34,074 bases of DNA from Clostridia bacterium (GCA_029239905.1 JARBUB010000037.1:1-34074); one strand, 5' to 3'. Numbered from the stretch's first letter, positions 1 to 7,383 are shown. Numbers and translations: made by a program. Notes: generated from the letters alone by a model not told the origin.

Positions 1-253
1 TGCTTACTCCGCGGCAGTCCCAGACCATTTTGCGGCAGATGAAAAACCTCAAAATCTCGACGGGATATAAGGGATGGAAGATAGCTTTCATCCCAAAATT
101 TTTTGTTTTTTTCGCCAAACAGAGTAACACTTATGTTTGATTTATCCAGCATAAAATCATAGCCGTCGTTTGGCCAAAAAAAGGTATATGAATTGCTATT
201 GTCAATTGATATAATATTTTCCATCAATCTTGCAGTGTAAGTCCCTATGCCGG
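1..253 (-). pseudogene. Host GT4-type glycosyltransferase, 3' part of the split gene (partial)
   Basis: On the minus strand an open frame runs from the integration core off the window's left edge, about 83 codons. Joined through CCGG to the 28-codon fragment at the other end it reads MQICVDTRGAKLYAG, then IGTYTARLMENI, and later FHLPQNGLGLP. This is the N-terminal pattern of GT4/group 1 glycosyltransferases of Clostridia (IDxRGxxxYxGIGTYT, FHxPQNGIG). In the lysogen this part has lost its start and first ~14 codons. An internal ATG at 222-224 could start a truncated product lacking the first Rossmann strand. The enzyme would transfer sugar to a cell-surface acceptor. The gene continues outside the window. 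Confidence 0.75.
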
Positions 254-1881
254 TTGCTATCGGCACTAAAGTACAACTCTTTAGCTTTGCCGGTACCCCA
301 GATGTTTATATCTATCTTGCCTTTTGTCCATACAACACTTTCAACAACCTTGTTAATCAGCTTTCGCTTTTCTTCAACTGTCGCATTCTCAATATCTTTT
401 GCAAAGGTGATAATGCTTTCAGTAACTATATCAGCATTAATAGAAACGTTATTGATTACAAATAATTGATCATTGATTTTATTAAGCTCCTGTTGCAATG
501 CATCAAGCTCTGTTTGATGCTTAGATATCTTCTGTTTGATATTGGACTTAGGGAGGTCGTTATCTGTCAACAGATCGATAAGTGCTGATATTCTATCATT
601 TAGCTTGATTATTTCCTTATTGATTTGCTGCTTTTGCTTTTCCATCTCTACACTAGATACCTTTGCTTTATCTTTAAGCTCATTAATCTGTGCTTTGACT
701 ATTTCGGGATTATTAGCTATCTCAATTAGCTTCTCAACAACAATATTGTCTATAATTTCAGTTCGTATATTTGTATTCTCACAAGACTTCATGCCTTTTA
801 CAACTTTAGTCCTGCAGCGGTAATATGTGACCCTCTCATTAGATTGCCTTATTACTTTGCTACCTGACACTACATTCATATTCTTGCCACAGCAGCCGCA
901 TTTCAATATGCCGGCAGATAGAATCCCCTTCTGGGATGGCAAGTTACCTTCTAGTCGCCTATCTACTAAACCCTTCGATACTTCGGCAAATAGTTTGCCT
1001 GGTATTATGCCCTCATGAATACCTATGCTAATAATCCAATCCTCTTTTTCCTTCCAATAACTCTCGCCTACCTTATGACTGGATTTGTTATAGCACATAA
1101 CACCTTTGCTTCCATCCCATTCCTCGCGTGATCCTACTAGATTTACCCCCAAGGTGGAGAAGTAATCATAGGCATCTTGGTCGGCACTACAAAAGACCGG
1201 ATTGTGCAGTAACCTAGCTACAGTACTTAATCCCCACTTGCCATTATGTATTCCTGACACACGATTAGAGATAAGCTTCTCTGAAATTGTGCGTAAAGAT
1301 TCTCCATCCTTTGCCCAGGTAAATATATGTTCTACAATTTTTGAGCGTTCTGGATCCTTGACTAAGAGAGTGGTATTTTTACCATCAACTTTTGTTTTCT
1401 CTACTAAGTAGCCAAAAGGAGGCCTGCCGCCGTTCCATTTACCCTTTTTAGCAAGGTCTAGCATATTATCCTTAACACGCTCAGAAATAGTCTCACGTTC
1501 AAGCTGTGCAAATACAGCAGTAATTAAAAGCATAGCTCTGCCCATTGGGGTAGTAGTATCAAAATTCTCAGATATAGATACAAATCCAATCCCCTTTTTA
1601 TTCAGATCCTCAATAAAATTAATAATATCTATGACTCGTCTTGAAACACGATCCAGTCGATAAAATATTACATTCTGAATTTCGCCACGGTTTATAGCTC
1701 GAAGCATTTCCTGAAATTGCGGGCGGTTCATATCTTTTCCGGAATAATCTTCATCAGAGTAGACTTTGATTTCCCAACCTCTCATAGCAGCAAATGCGCT
1801 GCATCGATCTATTTGGTTTTGTATACTCTCGCCTTTATCAGTAAATACACTTTTACGCGCGTATATAGCTGCTAATTCCAT
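202..1881 (-). CDS. int: Large serine recombinase (phage integrase)
   Basis: Catalyses phage integration and, with a directionality factor, excision. 559 aa, usual for large serine integrases. The resolvase catalytic domain (about 1-150) has YARKS with nucleophile Ser11, YRLDR at 74-78 and FAQLERETISER at 124-135. A recombinase DNA-binding domain (about 155-300) follows. The zinc ribbon has Cys328, Cys331, Cys356 and Cys367, followed by a long coiled coil (about 395-475). Start is ATG at 1881 with GAGGTG a few bases upstream. The stop codon lies in host DNA: the frame crosses the attL core at residues 543-544, so the last ~15 residues are host-encoded in the lysogen. In the circular form the frame would run through attP into the right end of the phage and finish with a different 24-residue tail. 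Confidence 0.95.
   Translation of the reverse strand: MELAAIYARKSVFTDKGESIQNQIDRCSAFAAMRGWEIKVYSDEDYSGKDMNRPQFQEMLRAINRGEIQNVIFYRLDRVSRRVIDIINFIEDLNKKGIGFVSISENFDTTTPMGRAMLLITAVFAQLERETISERVKDNMLDLAKKGKWNGGRPPFGYLVEKTKVDGKNTTLLVKDPERSKIVEHIFTWAKDGESLRTISEKLISNRVSGIHNGKWGLSTVARLLHNPVFCSADQDAYDYFSTLGVNLVGSREEWDGSKGVMCYNKSSHKVGESYWKEKEDWIISIGIHEGIIPGKLFAEVSKGLVDRRLEGNLPSQKGILSAGILKCGCCGKNMNVVSGSKVIRQSNERVTYYRCRTKVVKGMKSCENTNIRTEIIDNIVVEKLIEIANNPEIVKAQINELKDKAKVSSVEMEKQKQQINKEIIKLNDRISALIDLLTDNDLPKSNIKQKISKHQTELDALQQELNKINDQLFVINNVSINADIVTESIITFAKDIENATVEEKRKLINKVVESVVWTKGKIDINIWGTGKAKELYFSADSNRHRDLHCKIDGKYYIN
240..277. other. attL attachment site (B-P')
   Basis: The host half is 240-249, the shared core CCGG is 250-253 and the phage half is 254-277, ending in AAAGTACAAC at 268-277. 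That 10-mer is the exact reverse complement of GTTGTACTTT at 33938-33947, the distal end of the other phage half. Serine-integrase attP sites are imperfect palindromes, so this inverted relation is expected. The site lies inside the 3' end of the integrase coding frame. Confidence 0.8.
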
Positions 1882-1912
1882 AAGAACACCTCACTCTTTA
1901 AAATATTCGGAC

Positions 1913-1944
1913 TCTCAAATTTCTTATGCATAGTAGATTTGAGA
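1913..1944. promoter_or_regulatory. Composite palindrome upstream of the integrase
   Basis: TCTCAAAT at 1913-1920 and ATTTGAGA at 1937-1944 form a perfect 8-bp inverted repeat. Centred between them, with 4 bp on each side, is the 8-bp palindrome TATGCATA. It lies 32-63 bp upstream of the integrase start, where the minus-strand promoter should be. There is no T-tract on either strand, so it does not look like a terminator. Inference: an operator bound by a dimer or tetramer, perhaps controlling integrase. Confidence 0.45.
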
Positions 1945-2004
1945 AGGATTAAAAAAAAGTTTGTAGAAAACATTATAATATATTTTCAAATATGTATTTT
2001 TAAT

Positions 2005-2033
2005 AGCATTTTTTTTGTAAATCATGGTATAAT
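2005..2033 (+). promoter_or_regulatory. Promoter of the 2102/2700 gene pair (extended -10)
   Basis: TATAAT at 2028-2033 is preceded by TGG, giving an extended -10 (TGGTATAAT). The -35 region near 2005-2010 is poor, which extended -10 promoters tolerate. Transcription would start near 2040, just ahead of a LexA-like box at 2046-2059. Confidence 0.5.
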
Positions 2034-2045
2034 ATAATTATAAAC

Positions 2046-2059
2046 AGAACACTTGTTCG
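2046..2059. promoter_or_regulatory. LexA-like (SOS) operator
   Basis: AGAACACTTGTTCG contains GAAC-N4-GTTC, the core of the Gram-positive LexA box (Bacillus consensus CGAACATATGTTCG). It lies just downstream of the predicted transcription start of the 2102 gene, a good position for repression. Binding is inferred, not shown. Confidence 0.5.
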
Positions 2060-2101
2060 CATCAAGATATTTGTTATTGTTTATGATAAGGAGGTTCTTT
2101 T

Positions 2102-2689
2102 ATGAATAAAAAGGATTTAAAAGCTAAAGACTTATTGCTTACACTTTTATTTTTACCGGGAATTAACAATGAGTATAATGAGCCTATAGATGGAAGGACT
2201 AGAATTACAAAAATGTTCTATCTATTTGATAAAGAGATAGTTCAATATTTTAACAATTTTAATATTATCAATATGCCAGAGTTTTTTGCTTATAACTATG
2301 GACCTTTCTCAAAAGAATTATTAGATGATATTGGTTTTTTCAGCGCAATAGGATTTGTAAATGAGAAAACACTTGAACAGCCTATGTCAGAATCAGAAGC
2401 TGCTGAATATTGTTTTGATAAGTACGATGATATTGGATATGGAGAAGAATCAGAGAGTTGCGAAAAGGAGAATCCTTTAGAAGTAAGTTATTATCTTACC
2501 GAAAAGGGAATAGAATATGTTAAGGAAAACGTAATTAATAACTTTTCAGAGGATCAGATCGAATTACTTACTAAGTTTAAAAGCAAAATAAACGCACTTC
2601 CTCTTGATGCAATAATAGAATATGTTTATAAAAAGTATCCTGAAAGTGCAGAGAAATCAAAAATAAAAGATAAGTATTTGAAGAATTAA
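2102..2689 (+). CDS. Panacea/YwgA-like (DUF4065-related) protein
   Basis: 195 aa. Start ATG has AAGGAGG at 2088-2094, spacing 7. Residues 28-85 (GRTRITKMFYLFDKEI, then FAYNYGPFSKELLDDIGFF) match the pattern of YwgA-like and Panacea/DUF4065 proteins: a helix with R-I/L-x-K-xx-F/Y-L, then a Y-G-PFS-x-E-L-x-DI segment. Such domains often act as antitoxins or in regulatory and defence pairs. The downstream gene begins 10 bp after the stop and is clearly co-transcribed. The middle (about 100-125) is acidic. Family assignment is from motif memory only; the function is inference. Confidence 0.55.
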   Translation: MNKKDLKAKDLLLTLLFLPGINNEYNEPIDGRTRITKMFYLFDKEIVQYFNNFNIINMPEFFAYNYGPFSKELLDDIGFFSAIGFVNEKTLEQPMSESEAAEYCFDKYDDIGYGEESESCEKENPLEVSYYLTEKGIEYVKENVINNFSEDQIELLTKFKSKINALPLDAIIEYVYKKYPESAEKSKIKDKYLKN

Positions 2690-2699
2690 GGTGGTTTTT

Positions 2700-3134
2700 A
2701 TGACAGAAACTGAAATGATGCTTGACTGCTATAACAAGTTGCAATCAAATGAATTATATAAAGAAATTGTATTAGAAGTACCATATCTTTCTAGGTGTAT
2801 TGATATGGTACTTGTAGACCAAAATAACGAGATTTTGAGTATTGAGTTTAAATTAAAAGACTGGAGAAAGGCTATTGCGCAAGCAAAGGATCATAGGTTG
2901 GGAGCTGATAGAGCATATATATGCTTGCCAAAACCTTATAAGGAAGTATCAAAGCTATTAATACAGGAAGTTGAAAATCAAGGGATAGGCTTACTACTAT
3001 ATGATAATGAAAGTGAGTATCCATTTATAGAAGTAGTACCATCAAAGTCTTTGAATGATAGATGGCAACCATGGATCGATAGTCTGAAAAATAGAATTAA
3101 TAGAATCTCTGAAAAAGTAGTTTTTGAGAGATAA
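2700..3134 (+). CDS. PD-(D/E)XK-like nuclease-fold protein
   Basis: 144 aa from ATG at 2700, chosen because AAGGTGG at 2688-2694 lies 5 bp upstream. A GTG at 2691 lies inside that ribosome site. The sequence SRCIDMVLVD, then ILSIEFKLKDWRKAIAQAK, fits a PD-(D/E)XK core: Asp on one strand, E-x-K on the next, then a helix with a Q. RAYICLPKP and a later GIGLLLYD resemble further strands of the fold. It forms a two-gene operon with the Panacea-like gene upstream and converges on the SIR2 gene. Could be the effector of a toxin-antitoxin-like pair; substrate unknown. Confidence 0.5.
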   Translation: MTETEMMLDCYNKLQSNELYKEIVLEVPYLSRCIDMVLVDQNNEILSIEFKLKDWRKAIAQAKDHRLGADRAYICLPKPYKEVSKLLIQEVENQGIGLLLYDNESEYPFIEVVPSKSLNDRWQPWIDSLKNRINRISEKVVFER

Positions 3135-3146
3135 TACATTAATTTT

Positions 3147-4469
3147 TTAAAACCACCCATCATTCAATGCATTTTCAATGCCCTTGTAACAGAATTCAAC
3201 CTTATGATTTTTAAAAAAGGAAATGTATCTTTTATAGGGTAAGTTTATTCTATAAAATGTTTCATTTTTGTCTGCAATGGGTTTAATATCTTTTAAAATA
3301 GAACGATATAACTTGGGGTTGTCCTTTTGGTGAAGGATAACCTTTATTTTTGCACTAGGTTTGATAGCTTTTTTTAATAAATATCTTAATTCAAAGTCTG
3401 CATCAGGGAATGAATATCCAATAAAAATTATTTCATCAGCCTCACATAAATCTAAATAAGCATTATGCCACACGTTTTTTAAATGTAGATTATTAAAAGC
3501 TTTTATAAAGGTTGGGGTTATAATAAGTCTTCTGAGCTTATATTCTCTGCTGGACGATTCGCAAAATTTACACTTCACTTCACCTTTGTTACTGTATTGT
3601 AGTGATATATTTCTAGCGTAGTCAGAATATAAACGACCACAATTACTGCAGACTAACCAATTTATTGAACCATGTAATTTCATCAGTTTAATATTATAAT
3701 TACCTTTTGCTTTTATATGAATTGATGGAACTTCTGAATTAATATCGTAATTGTAACAACAGTAATCAGGAAAAATTTGTTTTTCAGGATGAATCAAGTT
3801 ATTACTCTTACACTTATCGTAAATGTACTTATCTAATACTGTATCCCAGTTTAAAGTTATTAAAGAAAAGGTATCAGCTTCTAAGCCAGGTTTTAATCTT
3901 TTTCTTATTAGGAACTCTGCAATTTTATCATATAATTCAACATGGCTGGAAATATGTATAGAATTAGAAATTGAATATACTATACAGTAGTTTAAGCTTT
4001 CTTGAATATTGTCCATATCAGCTACCGAATACAGCGAAAAGTATTCTTTTGATAATGATGCTTTGTCAAGCAGTGTAAATACATCTTCAAGAGAAATATC
4101 AATGTCTTTAAGGTGAATATAAAATTGATTCCATTTTTCATTGAGTTCTATATTTGTGTTATCATATCTGTTAATATCGTAATCATATGAAACAAATTTA
4201 TCTTTGAATCTCTGACGAAGCTGGATATCTCCAAAAGTCTGTATAATAAATTTTGTAAGTATACGTCTGCTTTTTTCAAAGAATTCATATTGACTTATTA
4301 ACATAACAGAAAACTCATCAAAGGATTCAATAAAACCAAGGGGCATTGTAATAATTGGTTTTTGCAAAGTAAAAATGTTATTCAAGATATTTGATTGAAT
4401 TGGTAGCTTCGCTGCTACTGACGCACCGGCACCAAATATATAAACCTTCTTTTTAACTGGTCTAGACAT
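3147..4469 (-). CDS. SIR2-family NAD-binding/NADase-like protein
   Basis: 440 aa from ATG at 4469, whose A overlaps the TAA of the upstream gene (TAATG), indicating translational coupling. A start at 4508 would overlap the upstream gene by 40 bp. SIR2 signs: VYIFGAGAS at 9-17 (NAD-binding loop), LITLNWD at about 203-209, KLHGSINW at about 264-271 and FIGYSF at about 349-354. A zinc ribbon has CSNC at 274-277 and CKFC at 300-303. Standalone bacterial SIR2 proteins in phage cargo commonly deplete NAD during infection by another phage. Here it is paired with a TGT-like protein, which I infer is a sensor or modifier. Confidence 0.75.
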   Translation of the reverse strand: MSRPVKKKVYIFGAGASVAAKLPIQSNILNNIFTLQKPIITMPLGFIESFDEFSVMLISQYEFFEKSRRILTKFIIQTFGDIQLRQRFKDKFVSYDYDINRYDNTNIELNEKWNQFYIHLKDIDISLEDVFTLLDKASLSKEYFSLYSVADMDNIQESLNYCIVYSISNSIHISSHVELYDKIAEFLIRKRLKPGLEADTFSLITLNWDTVLDKYIYDKCKSNNLIHPEKQIFPDYCCYNYDINSEVPSIHIKAKGNYNIKLMKLHGSINWLVCSNCGRLYSDYARNISLQYSNKGEVKCKFCESSSREYKLRRLIITPTFIKAFNNLHLKNVWHNAYLDLCEADEIIFIGYSFPDADFELRYLLKKAIKPSAKIKVILHQKDNPKLYRSILKDIKPIADKNETFYRINLPYKRYISFFKNHKVEFCYKGIENALNDGWF

Positions 4470-5884
4470 TATTTCAACCCCACTAGAGATTTTAAAACTG
4501 ACGACCAATTACTTAAATAGTCAATTTGCTTAGACAATTCAGGTTCATGTGGAGCATAATCGCTATTAGTTTTTTCTAATCTGCTTATGAAATCATTTAG
4601 GCTTCTTTTTTCTACCTCTAAGAACTCTTTATGCTTGTTGTACTGATAATGTAATACGCAAATCTCTTTTGTATCTTGACTTGCATAGCTTCTTTTTTGT
4701 TTTACTCCATGTAGGGTAATGTCGTAGAACTCAGTATTTTCAAATAACGAGAAATTATTAATATCATCTTGAATAACTTCCATGCAAGTTGGGCAATGAC
4801 AAATATTCTTCTTATACTCTCTTGCTCCATCAGATGGAGGCACAGAAAAATAGCCCAATGACCTTAATAGCGTACTGGCATCCTTATAATCAAGGCGATT
4901 ATGTAAGGGATAATAGTAATACTTATTTGTAGGTATACCTCCTCCAACTGGAACTACAGCTCGACTCTCGCCATATTCAAGAGCATGTCCAACACCGCTC
5001 AATTCAAATCCAAGCTCGTTTTTAAATCCGGTTAATATAGTAGAGAAGAAACCACCATACAAATTATAAATTGGGATTTCATTTTGAGTAAATTTTTTAA
5101 TAATTTCTACAAAGCTATTTAATTCTGAAATATTTGCATCATGGTCATCAAACTTATCAATCCATAATAATACACCACTTGGTTTAACCTTAGTATATTC
5201 ATCTAAGATTTCATTTCTAAAGCTTTCATTAGTAAGGATTTCCTTTGAGACTACAAGCTGTGCATAGACTTCTTGATCATTTGCTATTGATTTTGTTAGC
5301 TTAATAAATTCACAATTTAGTGGCAACCATTTAAAATCAGTAGGTTTTGTAGTTAAGTAAAAATAGGGTGCTATTAAAAAACATGGTTTCAATTTACTTA
5401 TATCAAGAGCGGCATTATTTATATAGTCCATAAATCCTTTTTTTTCTAATTCTGTAATAATAGTATTAAGCTGAAAATTAATAACGTTTTTACAGAATTC
5501 CAACTTTAATTCAGGTGTATTAAAATGTGAGGGTAATACACTTATTTCAGAATTAATATTTGATTGTATTGGTTCGCCATATGCTTCAATTAAGTTTTCA
5601 ACAGATTTCTTTATTTTTATTTTCTTTTCTTTTTCACTATAGGAAGATATAGTACTTATGTCATGTTGAAATGCATGTGTAATAGGATCAATAAAGTAAC
5701 CTTTCGAACGCTTGCTTTTTAATATATGCATCATAATAAAACCTGCAATAGCACCAGGTGTATATGCTAACATATTTCCGTTAAAAGCCAATAAATCAAA
5801 TGAATTTTTAATTTGCTCAATATACTTCTGCTCTGCATTGGTTCCATATCTCAAAATATGTTTCATATTACTGCAATTATCCAT
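4469..5884 (-). CDS. TGT/DpdA-like barrel protein partnered with SIR2
   Basis: 471 aa, no confident family. CHCPTC (Cys362, Cys364, Cys367) followed by candidate His412 and His418 resembles the C-terminal CxCxxC...H zinc site of tRNA-guanine transglycosylases and DpdA-type relatives. Upstream, alternating strand-like segments (PCFLIAPYFYLT about 167-178, VYAQLVVS about 207-214, GVLLWID about 237-243, IYNLYGGFF about 272-280, ELSGVGHALEYG about 294-305) look like a TIM barrel. It is followed without a gap by the SIR2 gene and preceded by the repressor's terminator, so the pair forms its own unit. A radical or other metal enzyme with a similar Cys cluster cannot be excluded. Function unknown. 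Confidence 0.45.
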   Translation of the reverse strand: MDNCSNMKHILRYGTNAEQKYIEQIKNSFDLLAFNGNMLAYTPGAIAGFIMMHILKSKRSKGYFIDPITHAFQHDISTISSYSEKEKKIKIKKSVENLIEAYGEPIQSNINSEISVLPSHFNTPELKLEFCKNVINFQLNTIITELEKKGFMDYINNAALDISKLKPCFLIAPYFYLTTKPTDFKWLPLNCEFIKLTKSIANDQEVYAQLVVSKEILTNESFRNEILDEYTKVKPSGVLLWIDKFDDHDANISELNSFVEIIKKFTQNEIPIYNLYGGFFSTILTGFKNELGFELSGVGHALEYGESRAVVPVGGGIPTNKYYYYPLHNRLDYKDASTLLRSLGYFSVPPSDGAREYKKNICHCPTCMEVIQDDINNFSLFENTEFYDITLHGVKQKRSYASQDTKEICVLHYQYNKHKEFLEVEKRSLNDFISRLEKTNSDYAPHEPELSKQIDYLSNWSSVLKSLVGLK

Positions 5885-5960
5885 AGCAACTCCCCCTCGT
5901 TACATTGTTATTATGTTTATAGCCATTACCATATAAGAGATTATTTTCCTTAAATAGGTG

Positions 5961-5987
5961 TAAAAATAGTCCCCTTTGGAGGACTAT
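5961..5987 (-). terminator. Intrinsic terminator of the repressor gene
   Basis: On the minus strand ATAGTCC pairs with GGACTAT, extended inward to about 9 bp with a small loop (stem 5966-5987), and is followed by five U residues (5962-5966). It lies 40 bp after the repressor stop and separates lysogenic repressor transcription from the TGT-like/SIR2 cassette. Confidence 0.75.
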
Positions 5988-6027
5988 TGATAACAAATTA
6001 TTATTCATATTATTTTTACTAACTAAC

Positions 6028-6789
6028 CTAAGTTTTTTTTATATGAGATAGCACATCAAGATACTGTCTCAAGCTAACCGCATCAAGTCCTAATGAAATA
6101 GCCTTTTCTATGGTCTCATTCCATTCATTACTTAGACTCTCTTTATCATGTAGAAAGTCTCTATATGTAGACATAGTTGGAGCATCCTTTTGGACACTTA
6201 CCAGGGTGCCAATAATCTTATGCACACCGTTAACTTTAATATCTGGATAACTTGGATTGGCAGCTCTTAATACAGGGGTGCCGTTTTCTTGACAGAAGAA
6301 TTTAAGAGTAGCGGTCCATTCACCTTCATTGGCACCAGCAGCGACGATCTGTCCATGTTGAGCAGTGCTTGTCTGCTTCATAATAGCAATATCACCTTCA
6401 TGTATGCCTACCCAGCTCATGCTGTCTCCTACAACCCTCAATGCAAAGTCTGCCTTTAAATCCGTGGGGACTTCTATTTGCCCATCCCAATTATCTTCCG
6501 CAAGTAATGGAAGTCCGGCACGGATAGTGCCAAGTATAGGAATATTGAATCTATTTTGTGTATCTTTAAATTTCTCATCTATATAACCTGCAACTACAAG
6601 CAATTTCATATAGTCCAGATTTAAATAATCAGATATTTTTTTTAAAATCTCCGGACTAGGATTTAATCTTTCTCCGGATTCAATTTTTGATATTTCTGTG
6701 TTGCTAATTCCTGTGTAAAGAGCAAGTTGCCTTTGTGAGTAATCTTTTTTATCTCTAGCTTCTTTAATTATTTCTCCCACAGTTTTCAT
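6028..6789 (-). CDS. CI/LexA-type phage repressor (HTH + S24 peptidase)
   Basis: 253 aa. An N-terminal XRE helix-turn-helix (about 5-60: YSQRQLALYTGISNTEISKIESG) is followed by an S24 self-cleaving domain: cleavage bond Ala91-Gly92 (GTIRAGLP), nucleophile Ser123 (GDSMSW) and Lys163 (ATLKFF). It maintains lysogeny by blocking the rightward promoter and would be inactivated by RecA-stimulated autocleavage in the SOS response. It is divergent from the Cro-like gene. GGTGGTGAG precedes the ATG. The C-terminal ~50 residues extend beyond the usual S24 domain. Confidence 0.92.
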   Translation of the reverse strand: MKTVGEIIKEARDKKDYSQRQLALYTGISNTEISKIESGERLNPSPEILKKISDYLNLDYMKLLVVAGYIDEKFKDTQNRFNIPILGTIRAGLPLLAEDNWDGQIEVPTDLKADFALRVVGDSMSWVGIHEGDIAIMKQTSTAQHGQIVAAGANEGEWTATLKFFCQENGTPVLRAANPSYPDIKVNGVHKIIGTLVSVQKDAPTMSTYRDFLHDKESLSNEWNETIEKAISLGLDAVSLRQYLDVLSHIKKT

Positions 6790-6826
6790 TCACTCACCAC
6801 CTATTTTAATATTATCAGTGATGTTA

Positions 6827-6865
6827 CCAATTGGAAATATGTTTTAAAAAAATGTGTAAACGCAT
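6827..6865. promoter_or_regulatory. Operator-like dyads of the lysogeny switch
   Basis: Two dyads lie between the divergent genes: CCAATTGG (6827-6834) and ATGTGTAAACGCAT (6852-6865, 10 of 14 positions symmetric). The second abuts the -35 hexamer of the rightward promoter. These are natural binding sites for the repressor and Cro-like protein. Inference from position and symmetry only. Confidence 0.45.
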
Positions 6866-6866
6866 G

Positions 6867-6895
6867 TTGACAAATGGAAAGGCTTGGACTATACT
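6867..6895 (+). promoter_or_regulatory. Strong early rightward promoter (PR-like)
   Basis: Consensus TTGACA at 6867-6872, a 17-bp spacer and TATACT at 6890-6895. Predicted start near 6902, which excludes the TTG at 6900 as the start of the following gene and supports GTG 6942. Confidence 0.9.
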
Positions 6896-6941
6896 GTAAT
6901 TGAACGATGACACCAGTCAACAACAACTAGGAGGTGATAAG

Positions 6942-7196
6942 GTGCGTATTAATAAAGATTATATAATATTATTAATGCAGCAGTATGGATGGTCGCAGTC
7001 TGAGTTGGCAAGGAGAATGAACGTTTCTAGAGCTACAATAAGTCGTATATTTAATGACAGCAGAGGTTCGGGCAAAGAAGTGATTGCGGGATTATTGAAA
7101 GCTTTTCCTAATGAACCAATCGATAAATTATTTTTTTTATCTGATGTGTCAACCAATGATGACAAAGGCGGCGTGCAGACAAGTCAAGCAAGTTAG
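6942..7196 (+). CDS. Cro-like XRE-family regulator
   Basis: 84 aa from GTG at 6942, preceded by AGGAGGTG (6929-6936). A longer in-frame reading from TTG 6900 would begin at or before the transcription start. The helix-turn-helix is GWSQSELARRMNVSRATISRIF near the N-terminus. First gene of the early operon and divergent to the repressor, so likely Cro-like and promoting lytic growth. The C-terminal tail is short and polar. Confidence 0.85.
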   Translation: MRINKDYIILLMQQYGWSQSELARRMNVSRATISRIFNDSRGSGKEVIAGLLKAFPNEPIDKLFFLSDVSTNDDKGGVQTSQAS

Positions 7197-7209
7197 GGGG
7201 TGAGGGAAG

Positions 7210-7362
7210 ATGGATTATAAGAAAGAGCTGGAAGAGCAAATTGAGACGCTTAAAACCAAACAAAAAGAACTCCAGTATAAGCCAGGGACAGCATCAGATA
7301 TGTGCAAGATAGCAGAGACAATTATTCAACTTGTTGATAAAGCATCTGCCTATTTTGACTAG
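7210..7362 (+). CDS. Small coiled-coil early protein, unknown
   Basis: 50 aa starting MDYKKELEEQIETLKTKQKE, with a GGGGGTGAGGGA ribosome region just upstream. It is helical and charged in the first half, with SDMCKIAETIIQLVDKAS at the end, suggesting a small helical hairpin. It sits 13 bp after the Cro-like gene, in the same operon. Its TAG stop overlaps the first base of the left 15-bp inverted repeat. Function not recognised. Confidence 0.65.
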   Translation: MDYKKELEEQIETLKTKQKELQYKPGTASDMCKIAETIIQLVDKASAYFD

Positions 7363-7376
7363 ATGTAAAGGGGCTT
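7362..7376 (+). repeat. 15-bp inverted repeat, left arm
   Basis: GATGTAAAGGGGCTT, an exact inverted copy of 7586-7600. The two arms bound a 209-bp interior holding one minus-strand small gene. The loop is far too long for a terminator. Confidence 0.85.
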
Positions 7377-7383
7377 CCGTTAT

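Noticed and set aside
247-465. Short + strand open frame starting in attL
   Set aside because: Antisense to the integrase, no ribosome site; its IGTKVQ resemblance to the other end comes from the inverted att arms.
4470-4508. Longer N-terminus for the SIR2 protein from a start at 4508
   Set aside because: Adds 13 residues that overlap the upstream gene and lie before the NAD-binding strand; the TAATG coupling at 4469 is more natural.
6900-6941. TTG start at 6900 for the Cro-like gene
   Set aside because: It lies at or before the predicted transcription start; GTG 6942 has a perfect ribosome site.
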